64,000 nt of DNA from Lateolabrax maculatus (taxonomy: Eukaryota > Chordata > Actinopteri > Acropomatiformes > Lateolabracidae). Location: positions 20,444,501 through 20,508,500 of the forward strand of contig CM062219.1 of assembly GCA_031216445.1 (NCBI GenBank). Direction: 5' to 3'. This document shows positions 47,301 through 59,999 of the stretch, piece after piece (the stretch's first letter is position 1; the number at the start of each line of letters is the position of its first letter). Under the pieces are notes generated by a model. It saw only the letters and a program-made list of their open reading frames with translations. It did not search any database and had not been told where the DNA came from. Position numbers and translations under genes: made by a program.

Positions 47301-48149
47301 CTACCCAGTGTTTTTTTTTAGTAGTATAAAATAAAACAGACTCTTAAACAAACTTTCTCATTAACAAATAAAATTGTATTAAATTACAATCAAAAATAAA
47401 GGACAAATCTTTTAATTTACCCTCATTCAGCGATGGAAATGAATTAAAATAATGTAAATGCACAAATAAAATTAATATTTAACTTAGTCTCCCTGTCCTT
47501 CACCATAATCCCACATTGAATATTTCAAATCTGAGATTGATCATTTTTAATGTATACATAACATTTTAAATGTGTTGTACACATCCATGTCCTTAGAATG
47601 AACACTATTGTAAATATACAAATATGTTTTCCTGATAAATATGCAACTGGGAAGTAAAATGTTCAGATAGTTCTAAATCAGATTTGCAGATTATTGCAGT
47701 TATTTAAATCTACATTAATCTGAGTGTGGTATATTGACTGGAAGAAGGTATTTCAGGTAGGGTTTCTTTGCATTTAAGTATTATGAGATATAATTGGTAA
47801 CTAATTTTGCAATGTACAGCTTCTTGTTCTGTTGGGCCTAGTTACAATACTTTTGTGAAATAATTGCTCAGTATGTATGTGTATGTATGTATGTATTATT
47901 ATTTTTTCAGTCTATAAAATGAATATAATATAATTATGAGGTTGAATACCAATACTTCAATCACATCTGATCAGATTAAATTGTGACTAAATGATCAAAT
48001 CAAAGCAGCCTTTGAATTTATCACCTGACCGTGAAATAAATCCAAAAATAATTCCTTGTAAGTGAAAACCTACTTGGCAATAAATCTGATTCTGATAATA
48101 AATCTTTGTCTCCCCCTGGTGGACACTGAGATATTACCGGAAGAGAAAC
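44322..48149. other. Intergenic DNA, no gene seen
   Basis: A 33-bp LINE-tail-like piece (AAGTCAATTTTATTTATATA) lies at about 44738. A TTA repeat is at 46087..46110 and two ZNF143-like motifs are at 46781 and 46928. 47,300-48,100 is very AT-rich. No exon-like open frame is convincing. Confidence 0.5.
46781..46946 (+). promoter_or_regulatory. Two ZNF143/THAP11-type motifs
   Basis: ACTACATTTCCCATGAATC (46781..46799) and ACTACAGCTCCCATGATGC (46928..46946) resemble the SBS motif ACTACAATTCCCAGCATGC. They lie 1.4-1.5 kb upstream of thap1. Function is inferred. Confidence 0.4.
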
Positions 48150-48330
48150 TCTGCCAGCTCTGCCAATCAGATCCAAAAACGTAGGTCAGGTGATGCCACA
48201 TCCGCCGCCATCATTGTTAGTGGCAGTGAAGCCTGTGCGGAGAGTGGGGAGAAGCACCAGCGGGGCTTCGTGGAGTATATGTCCGAGTCTCAGTGAGTGT
48301 CGTACGGGCAGCCGCCATGGTTCAGACGTG
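48150..48330 (+). promoter_or_regulatory. thap1: Probable thap1 promoter and 5' UTR
   Basis: A CpG-enriched stretch leads into the thap1 ATG and contains CCGCCGCCATCATTG (YY1-like). It includes GAGTCTCAGTGAGTGTCGTA and ends in the Kozak context GCCGCCATGG. No TATA box is evident. Confidence 0.45.
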
Positions 48331-50543
48331 CTCAGCGTACGGCTGTAAGAACCGTTACCACAAAGACAAAGACATTTCCTTCCACAAGTAAGTTCATTTA
48401 AACTGTGCGCGTGAGCTAGTTAGCATTAGCTGCTCAGAAATGACGGATAAACACTGTGATGTTCTGCTGAAGAGTACCAAGAGACAGTCCACCAGCCTGC
48501 CTTCACCAAGCTGCCTTATTAAAGCTTCGTTGCCCACAGTCAACAGTACATGCGTGGTAGAATCTGACACAAGACATTTCTCGTGTCGATAGCTTTTACT
48601 GGTGAAATCGGGTATCAGACAACTCATCGAGCACATTTTTACTCTGATAAATCGAAAGTCTTGTGTCAAGTTCGCCTGCCAATCGCCCAGTCCCACTCCT
48701 CCAAAGTCACAAGTTAACCCAAATCCTGTTTACGGCAGCGATGCCCAAACAATCCAGTTTAGATGTTATTAAAACTTCACTAAAACGCTGTTTCACGGAT
48801 TTTCATCAGCCGAATTTACCAGGACATATTACATGTTGGTAAAAGCACTAACTATAATATTCTTTACCAAGCATGTCTTATCCAGAGTTACGGGAGTAAT
48901 AAACTCCATTACTTCTGACCGGAGTTTGGTCACAGTTATTCAGGTATCGGCGCTCGTTGGCTGTCAAGCTAACGTTAGCCTGAAGTGTGCTGTGGATCAG
49001 GGTAAACATGTGGAGACCCTGCAGGTGTGGCCATGTGAGACGAGTTGAACCAGACTGAAGTGTACTAACAACACATCAATATTCAGTTGAAGTTCCTTTT
49101 CCTTTTCCTTTTCCTTTTCCTTTTTAGTGGAACTGTTTGGGTGAGAGGTTCAATCCCTGTTAATGCAGGGTATTCATTAATGTATAGAAGTCAGCAGGTT
49201 GAGCAATGCACTGGCATCCAGGTGAGAGTTAATATGTGAATCTGCTGTTAAAGTTGCTGTTTTTTTTAACAGAGTTCTGTGTGTAGGTTTGCTCTTGAGT
49301 GTTTACCAGGAAAGGATTTCTGATAGAACTGGCCTGTAGCTAACAATTTTGACAAAAAGTTTACTTTTGAAATAACCTAAAAGACTTATTTATAGTCAGA
49401 CTAGGAACTGATTTACATTCCGCTGATGATGATGATGATGATGATGACATAAATCCTACAGAAGGACCAAATCCTGAAGTGATGGAAGTGCATTTACATT
49501 CATCTCTTGTTTGATTGATTTCCCCAGGTTTCCTCTGGCACGTCCAGACGTTTGTGGTAAATGGGTGGCAGCGATGAGGAGGAACAACTTCCAGCCGACA
49601 AAGTATAGCAGCATCTGCTCACAGCATTTCACCAAGGACTGCTTCAAAAGAGAGTGCAACAACCGCGTGCTGCAGGAGAATGCAGTGCCATCGCTCTTCA
49701 CCTTCAACCTCAACATCAAGGTGAGGCAGCTCAGAGCATCTCCACCCGCCACAGGGTTGTGTACGCTGATGATATGTGAGTTTCTGAACATCAACAGAGC
49801 TGGAGAACCCCTGTGGGTTTACTAGAATAATATAAAAAAACAAATCTAAGCTGTCTATCTCAGTGTTAGAAAGCTCTGGTCCCCAGTCCTGTTGTCTGTA
49901 TTTCAAAGTAAGAGCATGCTGTTATCAAAGGTAACTTAACCAATCCTTCACTTGTGGATGAGAGTTAACCAGATAAGTGGATCTGTTTAACTTGATGTTA
50001 TCCTGGATTAGTTCAGCAAACAGCATCAGAACTCTTGTTTTTTCTGCCTGACAGTCGGAGTCCCTGGAGGATCATTTCCCATCCGAGATGCACTTCCCCC
50101 TCTCTTTACCTCTGACCTCCGACACGGTGGCAGTGGAGGAGGAGGAGGAGGAGGAGGAAGAAGAGGAGGAGGAGGAGGAGGAGGAGGAGGCAGAGCAGCA
50201 GCAGCAGGAAGAGGAGGAGGAGGAGGAGGAGGAGCCCATGAGGAGTCTGCCCAACACCTGGGGCGACACAGTGGCGGTCTCCTGCGACCACAACTACACC
50301 GTGGAGGACTCCGCTCGGCAGAAAAGGCGCATTGAGCAGCTGGAGGCGCAGTTGGGGAGAATGAGGAAGAAGCTGAAGACGACACAGCAGAAGTGTCGGC
50401 GGCAGGAGAGAAAGCTAAAGAGGCTGAAGGCGGCGTGCAAGACACCCAGGAGCGGCCGCGAGCCGGCGGCGACGGCGGCTTTCGGGGAGGGATACGTGAT
50501 TGTACCGAAACACATCTACCACACACTCAGAGGCGTGGAGTGA
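48317..50543 (+). CDS. thap1: THAP domain-containing protein 1, three exons, with poly-Glu insertion
   Basis: Exons are 48317..48387, 49528..49720 and 50055..50543, giving 250 residues; human THAP1 has 213. The start MVQTCSAYGCKNRYHKDKD is nearly identical to human THAP1. The C2CH zinc ligands are Cys5, Cys10, Cys54 and His57. Trp36, Pro78 and the AVPSLF box (76-81) are present, together with SSICSQHFTKDCFKRECNN. The HCFC1-binding motif DHNY is at 166-169, followed by a basic coiled coil (RIEQLEAQLGRMRKKLK, QQKCRRQERKLKRLK) and a GYVIVP end block as in human. THAP1 is a nuclear sequence-specific DNA-binding factor for cell-cycle genes such as RRM1, and it recruits HCF-1. Unusual here are 18 Glu residues at about 116-133, then a short Gln run and nine more Glu, where human THAP1 has a Pro-rich linker. 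The ATG sits in an ideal Kozak context (GCCGCCATGG). Confidence 0.95.
48388..49527 (+). other. thap1: thap1 intron 1
   Basis: It begins GTAAGT and ends TTTCCCCAG. It contains a TTTTCC tandem at about 49093..49125 and an ATG-triplet run at about 49424..49447. There is no embedded gene. Confidence 0.8.
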
Positions 50544-51553
50544 CGAGGAGCGGCAAAGGGAGGCCGGTGTGGTCGAACTGAGCGGCAGATTGAAATGCTG
50601 CAGGTCGAAAAGCTGCTGAGCAGGAATGCAAACCCCGAGCTGAGAGCTGAGGGACTCAATCGTTCGGGAATGCTGATGTGGAAAACTTCAGTCTACTTAC
50701 GTTTTTTTTCTCCCTTTTTTTCAGTTTTTCTGTTCTGTTTGGGCTGCAGTGAAATTACTTGAGTCAACTCCCCCTTTAAATGAGTAGTTCAACATTTTTG
50801 GTTTGGTTTCAGTGGGAGTTCCGTATTGAAACTATTCCCTGAGAAACAACAGCAGGGTGCTGAGGCTTATCGTAACCAGCGGAGACGCTGCACAGACGTA
50901 CAGAGCAGATGGATAAACTGTATGTTCTTCAAGAAATAGTTCCAACATGTAACTACCCTGACACAAACTGAAGTTTTTATATTTGTGTTTGTATTTAACA
51001 AACAAGGTGCAGCCTGTTAATCAATGAGCCAGTGAGCTGCAGAGGTGTTAGCTGTTCATTTGAACTTGAGACGGAGCCCCCCCCCCCCCCTTCATTAGTG
51101 GAGATGTCAGAGCAGTTAGTCCGCCCCAAGCAGTAAGGGGTTCAGTGCCTTGAATGCTCCATCCCCTTGCTGAACTTGACCCTCCGGTTCCCAATGGTCC
51201 CAGCTCTGCACAGGTCACAGTCATGACATTGATACGGATCCAGAGTTGTTCTCCCTTCAGTCTCAGAAAGAAAAGAGAACTAATGTTTCCCAAAATGTTG
51301 AACTAGTCCTTCAGAGATCTTCGTGTGGGAATGTGGGCTATAAAAAGTGTGACTTTAACCTCTGTCGTATTTCTGTTGTTTGTCTTTGATTTTTCTTAAA
51401 AGGAAAAAAGCTCACAAAATCATAAGGAAAATATCTTTTGTGTAACAAATGGTAAATTTGCATTTATTTTTGATTGCTTTACTTTTTCAGTATTTTTCTT
51501 CACATAAACACAATGCAACAACATTCTTGCGTGTGGGCGCGTGTGTGTGCGTG

Positions 51554-51598
<45 letters not shown>

Positions 51599-52200
51599 GT
51601 GTGTGTTCCCCTCACTGGAATTACAAGTGATAAGATCTTCAGCTTATTTGAAGCTGCAGAGTGCACACTCATTCTAACCAGTGTGTGGTGTCTTCACACT
51701 GGGGAGGTGAAACAATTAAGTGTACTCCCAAAAGAGTAAGAAATGCTGTGCTGTTGGTCAGCATTATTGTCCCACAATGCACTCCGCTTTTTACCTCGCG
51801 ATCGTCGCACCTTGAAACGACGGCCTGCCTCGCCGGGTTGACGAGCAGACAGGTCACCTCAGATTTGTTGCCATGGTAACAATAGTGTAAGGAGGATAAA
51901 GTCAGCAACCTTTCTTGGCTTTATCCACAATGTTTCCATATCTGATGTCAAAATTAAAACACATTACCTCTCAGATGTTTCCAGATCAGTAAAGCTTGAT
52001 GTATGCTTACTGTCTGTGAGGGTCTTCGTGGATGTACTGCCCAGGTCAACACTAGGGGCGCCCCTGGGTTTTAAATACATAATGTACAAAATCTCCTCAG
52101 ATCAAAGTGTGTAGTGAAACAGCTCTGGTCTACAGACACTGATGACTGACACAGAACAGGAGAGGAGACAACAAGAACAATTTAAAGAAACAACTATTTT
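50544..52200. other. thap1 3' flank, no gene seen
   Basis: It holds a C-rich run near 51078..51090, a GT/GC microsatellite at 51540..51606, and a perfect X-box GTTGCCATGGTAAC at 51867..51880 within a small CpG-bearing patch (51,780-51,850). Open frames here read through simple repeats. Confidence 0.5.
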
Positions 52201-52214
52201 TTTCTTATGAAAAC

Positions 52215-52700
52215 AGAAGGATTGCCATGACACGTGTTGCCACCCCTTAGAGGAATTCCAATCAGTCAGGAATTCAAAAAACTACATTAGACTCACCTGT
52301 GATAAGTTGTATGAGCTCACATGACTTGAGTTAACCAATGAATGATGGCTGAGATGCTTAAATAGGCCACTTTATTCACTGTTCCTTGTTTTTGCATCAT
52401 CACCAAACCCATGGAGTCTAAAGGGTTCAAGGCCGTCTCCAAATAACTCCAAAGAAAGACATAAAAAGGCATGACTGATCTTAGCCAAAACGTACTTAGA
52501 CGCACCACAATCCCTCTGGACAAATGTTCTCTGGGCAGATGAAAACAGAGCTCTTTGGTGATGCAGACCAGCGATTAGTTTATAGACAAAGGAAGCTTAC
52601 AAGGGAAAGAGCACCCTGCCTGCAGTTCAACATGGTGGAGGATCCATAAGGTTGTAGGGCTGCTTAGCTGCCTCTGGCACTGGAAGTCTCTACTGTACTA
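52215..52700 (+). pseudogene. Degenerate Tc1-like transposase fragment
   Basis: In broken frames, VLWADENRALW (about 52526), then HGGGSIR and GCLAASGTG (about 52630..52682) correspond to the Tc1 stretch that usually reads VLWSDETKxELF ... KHGGGSIMLWGCFAASGTG. The first catalytic Asp region survives; stops interrupt it. No terminal repeats were identified. Confidence 0.7.
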
Positions 52701-54699
52701 AAGGAATAACTACTACTACTAAAGAGATTTTAGAGTGAGATGTGCTGCCCAGTCTTCTTTGAAAACACCACAAGTTGAAAAGTGTTTTTTCTTTTAATAA
52801 CGTTAGATGTCATATTAAAATATTCTGATAATACTACATTGATACGTTTCCATCGTTAGTTACTTTTTGTGTGCTCCCCCAAGTAAAGTCACATCATACT
52901 GAGTAGCTATCAGTCCCTCTTGACTTCATGATTATCAGACCATTACTTACCTAGTTAGTCTTTACTCAGGGGCATTCACAGTTTATTCAAACCAGAGAGC
53001 ATTCTCAAAAACTTTGAATCATCATATTCTGAGCACATTCACATTAATATTCACATCCAAATCATATTATGTGGCAGTAAAGATGCTGACGCTTCAATCA
53101 TAAATATAATAAAGTATTATATCTGTCTGCAAGAAAGTGGTAAGTAAGCCAATTCCCCTAAATGTAAAAGGATTCCTTTAAGGCAGGGCTGTGCCTGATT
53201 TAGCAGAGAAGGGTGTGCCTGTGGTGTTATCTGAAGGTATGTGTAGTTGGCTGGTGGAGCGAAGGTTGATTTAACTCTTTTGTCCCTCATTTCTATCAGT
53301 AACAATAACCTGATCCTCACCACGTTAGAAGCCGTCCAGTGGGTCAGAAACATGAGCAGTCAGATGTTCACAGGTTTTGTATTGTTCTGTTGTCGCTGTT
53401 GTTTATTTGTCTTTGGTGTATGTGGCACCCCGACCTCAGGAACCTTCTGTTTTGTGTTATAAATTAAATCTGGATTTGAAATTTGAAAGGGAGAATTTCA
53501 ACTTGTGACTCCACTATGACATGACGAGTCCATGAGAAAGCACCAACATCACAACTTCTATTTAAAATCAGCTGGTCACACTAAGCTACTGATTTGAGAC
53601 ACATCCAGGAGTTTGTAAGCGAAGATCAGCTGAATCCCCGGTAGTGGAGTTTTTATGAGTAGACACAGTGGACACTCTCACTTCTACAGGTGGATTAAAG
53701 TAATGGTTTATTTATTTAGTCATTTAATTTTGATTCCCCTCTGTAAAGCCCTGTAACCAAGCAGCGTTTTCCATTTGAGGAGAAACAGCAGTGATACGTT
53801 TGGCCAGCAGGTGGTGGCCCAGAGCTGCACATCAGAAGGCAGCATCCTGTCCTGTGATCGCGGTCAGGGATCACACAGTGCACTGCCAGGTAAGTGCAAA
53901 GTGTGCTCCATCATTGTTTATTAAAAATGCCAACATGCAGTACACTTAAACCCACACAGAAACACACTCAGCTGTGAATACTGCATTTTGAGTTACACTA
54001 AGCTGCATGAAATAAAAATCTGCTGCTCAAGTAAAGTTGGTGGTTGCAGTATGTTTGGTTTTGGTGTAATTTTGTTCTGTTGAGATCAGTGGTGACATTG
54101 TAACTGATTATTTACTGTTACTCAGTGGTTCCCAACAATTTTGGCTATTTTTAGAGGCCTGATGAGGTGAAAGCATTCAGGATTTGATAAGAAAGGGCAA
54201 AAAGTCAGAAAAAATAAATACAATTTTGTGTAAATATTTTGTAATTTGTATAATTCTTTGATCACCTTGTGACCCCTCGGGTGTATCTTGGGAATCTTTG
54301 AGGGGTCCCAGCTCCCAGGTTGGGAACCAAACATTTGTTGGTTATATTACTTTTATATAGACCCAAGGAATAGTTGCCAAGGTAACAATTAATGGGGATC
54401 CAAATAAACAATACATTTTCTTCACCCCACTCCTGCTCCCCAGAGGATGAACCCATGACCTTTCTCTAACACGTAGCTTCTCCACTGGTCAGACTGGATT
54501 GTAGATCATCAGGATGCCGGCCTGGCAGTTGTTCACATTGTGTCTGTGATGAAGCCTGCAGCCTCTGAGGGCTGAATGTTTCTCAGCTGAGTTTCAATTT
54601 GGACAGCAGACTTCACCTCCCCAGCGACCTCGACCCTCCTCAAGTGAACACACCTCTGCGGGGCTGAATCTGATCCAGGTGGACGTGTTTGGACTAAAG

Positions 54700-54721
54700 C
54701 CCCCCCCCCCCCCCCCCCCCC
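54700..54721 (+). repeat. Poly(C) tract
   Basis: About 22 consecutive C residues. Runs of this kind are error-prone in sequencing and can form i-motif or G-quadruplex structures. Confidence 0.93.
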
Positions 54722-56565
54722 GGCCGGGCATCAAGGTCGTCCTGTCTGAACTGTAATGCTCCTCCAGCTGCAGTCTGACCACTCTGATTAAACAACACCT
54801 GGGTGACCTGCTGCCTCCAGCAACCAGAAGCTAAGTAATGTTGAGTTTATACATATAAAACATGTACATGCATACATTTAATTGCCAGAAAAACAATAAT
54901 AACAATAATAATAATAATAATAACAATAATATGTTTTAATATTTAAATTCCAATTCAGGCTGAATTAAGGGAAATTTGTCTAAAGTGATGCAAAGGACAT
55001 GTAGAATAGAAACATTGAGTTTTAGATCTGAATATTTCACTGTGTGTAAAGATCATGCTCACTCAAGTGAGGAAATGGAACAAGATCATGCACAAAACCT
55101 GTACAGACAGTTATCCCAACATGGATTTGAAACTGCATTACATTGGCTTTATAATTTGGATTTTCTTTTGAAAAGTTGATTTAATGAAATTATCTGTTGG
55201 TTAGCTTTCCAAAAGCATTTTTTTTCTTCACCTGTTTATAATAGAAAACATGTCTTAGATAATGTTTTTCATTTTTTCCAATATTTTGCTGAATAAAATA
55301 TTGTGTACATAACACTTATAATGTAATATCACGTATCTCAAATACAGAAGTCAAATGTTGCACAAAAATATTGTTTATTAATTTTGTTTTCCTTCTTTCA
55401 GCACACAGATCAAATATATCTGACTATATGTAAAGTCAGATATTAAATATGTACAGTACTGTGAGTTCATATATGACAGAGTTTTGTATGTGTCAGACAG
55501 TGATGTGGATAAAGGACCACTTGGGGCTACGTTTGGAGGGGAATCAGGGTCCCAGAGGTTAAAGATGAACAGTGTATGCACATCAGAGTCTCTTCTTCCA
55601 TCGGATCATTGTCCTCTCCTCAGACTCTGCTGATGTGAATCTGCTGCTGATGAATCTGTTCATCCTCTGACCCAGATAGAACCTAACACTGCTTCACTTT
55701 TTATTCTCTTCAGTCTGGGCTGGAAGCGCTGCGCCTGGAGCGCTGAGCCGAGAACTCCCAGTAAATCGGGGGTTAGCGGGACGAACATGATGATAATGAT
55801 GATGATGAATATAAATATAAACACTGCCATTAATCTAAACTCTGCCTGGCAGCATCTATCAGATCTATAATAGCGTCTGATCTCCCTGCCAATGATCTGC
55901 TGTTTCCTCAAAAACACTAAATACCCCTTGAGGAGGAAACAGAGCGGGGGAGGAAGACAACGGGGAAGAGGGTGGAAACGGGCTTGAACTGTGAGCAAAG
56001 AGCTGTCGGGAGGAGGGGTGAATGAAACAATGCTGCTGTGGCTAAGATACCAAAACCAGATGTCAAACTATAGAACGTGATGATAGATAAATGACATGAA
56101 TTACATTCTAACATTTATAGAACATATTTAATAAACTAAATAAATAGCTCTCACTGTCATTAATTCAAACTATCTAAGGCTTTGAATTCCAGGAGTACAA
56201 TCTTTAAAACTCCTGCAAACAAATCACCAATTTGTGCTCTTAAATTGCACTAATTAGTCATATGTGTGAGAATGACGTAATTAGTGCTCTAGAATTAATT
56301 ATATAAACACACTAACTAGTCATTAGTGCTGGAAGATTATGCAGGCTAATTTGTGCTCTACAATTCCAAAATTTGCGCTCTGTAATGACGAAATGCATTT
56401 TCTAGAATTACTTTAGAATTGAATGAATCGTATAGTAAATTATTTCATTTGTGTGCACTAATTAGTCATTTTTGCACTAAAATTACTTATTTTGCAAACA
56501 CTAATTAGAATTGCCCTAGAATAACTTAAATGTGTGTATTTAAGTTAATCCACCCCCTCCACTAC

Positions 56566-56588
56566 ACATACACACATACACACACACA

Positions 56589-56639
<51 letters not shown>
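56566..56639. repeat. (CA)n microsatellite
   Basis: Interrupted CA repeat with CATACA variants at its left end. Confidence 0.93.
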
Positions 56640-56641
<2 letters not shown>

Positions 56642-57084
56642 CACTTAGCAGGCTCTGTACTGAACAGATCTGAAGGCAGTTAGATGAGGGGACTGAAGGG
56701 ATGACTTCATGCTGCTGTTTGTGTTTCAGGGGACTCCAGTATTTTGTTTTACTGCCAGAACTCCCAAAAGTTCATCTAAAGTTCAGAATGAGACCTGATT
56801 TAACCTCCTGATCTGATCAGGACAGTTTTTACATCAGTAATATTGACACTGTTACAGCCTGTTAGCTGCTGTGTTTGTGGATTTATGTAAACCAAATGAA
56901 GCATTGCAGAAGTCTTGTGGATGTTCTCAGATCTGATCTCAGAAGTGTTGAGGACTGATGGTTGTTAGAAAGCTCTTTAAAGATACTGCTAGCTAGGTAC
57001 CAGCTGAAACCAAGTCTGCACAGAAACCCCTCTATACTCCAGCACAGGGTTTGATGAACCTTGAGGGTTTGTCCAAGTGGACAA

Positions 57085-58245
57085 GTCAAGTCAATTTTAT
57101 TTGTATAGCACCAAATCATAACAAAAGTTATCTCAATATGCTTTTAGGTCTAGACCATACTCTTTAAAATATTATTTACAGAGACCCAACAGTTCCCACC
57201 ATGAGCAGCACTTGGTGACAGTGGTGAGGAAAAACTCCCTTTTAACAGGTAGAAACCTCGAGCAGAACCAGGCTCTGGGTGGGCGGCCATCTGCATCGAC
57301 CCAGTTGGGTTGAAAGGGGAGGAGAGAGGGGGAGAGGGGAGACAGAACAGGAGGAGAGACAACAAATCAGACTAATAATAATAACAACTGCAGCAGTGAG
57401 TGAGGAGCAGGAACATGGGGGCAGTAGACGGCCGGCAATCACAGATCCAGACTCTATAGCTCCAGAGGCGGAAATACCTGCAGAAAGTGAGAAGGCGAAA
57501 AAGCACAGAAAGCACAAGGACTACCAGGAAGAAATGGATTTGGTAACCTGTATTAGTGGGATAGGAATGCGTACAGATAGAGAGGGAGAGGAGGAGAGAG
57601 AAGCTCAGTGCATCATGGGAAGTCCCCCAGCAGTCTAAGCCTATAACAGCATAACTAAGGGATGGTTCAGGACTCACCTGAGCCAGCCCTAACTATAAGC
57701 TTTATCAAAAAGGAATGTTTTTAGCATACTCTTAAACCAAGAGAGGGTGTCTGCCTCCCGAACCCAAATTGGGAGCTGGTTCCACAGAAGAGGAGCTTGA
57801 TAACTAAAGGCTCTGGCTCCCATTCTACTTTTAGAGACTTTAGGTACCACAAGTAACCCTGCATTCTGTGAGCGTAGTGCTCTAGTGGGGTAATACGGTA
57901 CTATCAGCTCTTTAAGATGTGATGGTGCCTGACCAATAAGAGCTTTGTAGGTGAGGAGGAGGATTTTAAATTCTATTCTAGATTTCACAGGGAGCCAGTG
58001 CAGAGAAACTAATATTGGAGAAATATTTTCTCTTTTGCTAGTTCCTGTCAGTACACGTGCAGCCGCATTCTGGATCAGCTGGAGAGTCTTTAGAGACTTA
58101 TCGGGGCAGCCCGATAATAAGGAATTACAATAATCCAACCTAGAAGTAACAAATGCATGGACTAGTTTTTCTGCATCTTTTTGAGACAGGATATGCTGAT
58201 TTAACAATGTTACATGGGTGGAAGAAGGCAGTCCTTGAAGTCTGT
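57085..58245 (-). mobile_element. 5'-truncated L2/Rex1-like LINE, 3' end with intact RT C-terminus
   Basis: On the minus strand, an uninterrupted 172-codon frame (58207..57689) encodes the C-terminal part of a non-LTR reverse-transcriptase polyprotein: KLVHAFVTSRLDYCNSLLSG, LQLIQNAAARVLTGTSKREN, ILVSLHWLPVKSRIEFKILL and SWFKSMLKTFLFDKAYS at the end. A 3' UTR follows to about 57085, closing with the familiar fish LINE/SINE tail, which is CAAGTCAATTTTATTTGTAT on the plus strand. The endonuclease and catalytic RT regions are missing, so it is 5' truncated. The frame is free of stops, so insertion is probably recent. Confidence 0.85.
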
Positions 58246-59999
58246 TTTATATGGGTATTGAAGGACAACTGTGGTACTGCAACAAAAATCTCCTACATTC
58301 TATAAAACTGTTGACAGGAATCCTCCACTGCAAACAAGGCCAGTTAATTACTATGCAATACAAATTTTGAAACCATGAAAGTTTAATATTTGTAACACAT
58401 TCTCATGAACTAGAAGTTGTTTTCTTCAAGGAGGTTTTCTTTTGCTGTTTGCATCAAAATGTTTACATAAAGTCTTCATAAATCTAACAGTACTAATACA
58501 AAGCGCATGTGTCATGTAATGTAATGATTTGTTGATTAACCGATTAGCCGATCTCGATCAGTTAACAGCTTTTGTAGTGTGAGGGCTTTTCTCTCTTTTC
58601 TATCACTCTACGCTGAACATGTTTGTGGCTTATTGCCATGGGCATTTTTCACTTTTTTTCTGACATTTTATAGACAAAATGATCCATCAGTTAATTGAGA
58701 AAATAACTGGCAGATTAATCAATAATGCAAATAATCGTTAGTGGCAGCCCTACATCTAATAATAGTCCAAATGATTTGTGTCTCAAATACAAGTAGTTGG
58801 CAGTTTAATGATGTGTTGATAACATTTCTTTCTAATGTATTAACTGTAAATGAAGCAGGCCACGGTTTTATACATGAGTTTTGTTATTTGATTATTTAAA
58901 TAATTATGCTGACCCCCACACTGAAAAAAAAACAGACCCATGATCGAACCTAACTGTTGACTCCCGGACGCAGGGCCAGGGGTTTCCTACCTAAAATCAC
59001 TCTTAACAGCATCCTCTGACCGTCCAGTGGACAAAGTGTCAAGAAGAGAGTATGTATGTATACATACATATTATATGTATATATGTCTATGTGAGAGAGC
59101 GTTGGGGAGCGGAGCGCGGTAAGAAAGCACTGAACATTATCATAATGAACCTAAACAGACTGACAGTACTGTTAGCTCTCACAGCTGTCGAGCGAGTACG
59201 TTAGCTGTGGGAAACTGATGCAGTAACTCGTTGCTGGATGGCAGCAGCTGGCTGCAGCAGCGTTAGATATCAGGAAGCCTCCGGTCGAGCACAACGAGTG
59301 CACGGACAGAGAGGCAGGTAGAGAGGCAGGTAGAGAGGCAGGTAGGCGGTGCAATCATTTCATTCGGTCTGGTTGAACTGATTGGACGGGCTTATTACAG
59401 CCTGTAACAGCAACAGGTACCAGATGTTTTTTTCTTTTTTTGTGAGCATTTGATTTATCCATTGCTGTCAGGATGTAAAGAGAATTTCAACAAATAAAAC
59501 AAAAGGTGATTTAGTGACTTTCTTAATCCTCTCAGGCTACAAACAGTCTGCCTGGTCTATCTGGAGGTTGTTGGGGCAATATGCACCTCGAGAGGAAAAC
59601 TGCAGGCACTACTCAGGGCTGAAATAAGCACCTCCACAATCTTCACATTCCTGTAAAACAAGTAATATAGTCATAGTTTTATTAACATTGAATATACTCC
59701 TGAAAACACCCTAAAACTGAGCACCAATCAGGTCAGTTAAGCAAAGTGATCTTTGTAGTAAAGGTGTAAATACAACATCCTCTATCATGAGTTTCTATCA
59801 AGAAAACTATGATTTTAAGAAGGGTAACAACATTTACATTTTTGTTACACTACCATTATTACTGAAAGTAGCATAAACCAATGGCATTGTAATTTGTTAG
59901 TTCTTAGATTAATTGTCAGGACTTTGAGTCTTAAATCTTGCCTCACAGATCCATCACAGCTCAGAACTACAGTATTTGGAGCTGATTCAGTAGGATATT

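Larger units (their letters stand above)
52701..57080. other. Gene-poor repetitive stretch
   Basis: I see no exon with conserved coding content. It holds an X-box-like GTTGCCAAGGTAAC at 54373..54386, poly(C) at 54700..54721, AAT/AAC triplets at about 54895..54931, a diverged repeat patch at 56215..56535 and a CA run at 56566..56639. Confidence 0.45.

Noticed and set aside
50026..50526. Minus-strand Pro/Ser-rich frames opposite thap1 exon 3
   Set aside because: Complement of the poly-Glu tract of thap1.
57279..57638. 119-codon plus-strand frame (GGERGRGETEQEERQQ type)
   Set aside because: It reads antisense through the 3' UTR of the LINE at 57.1-58.2 kb.
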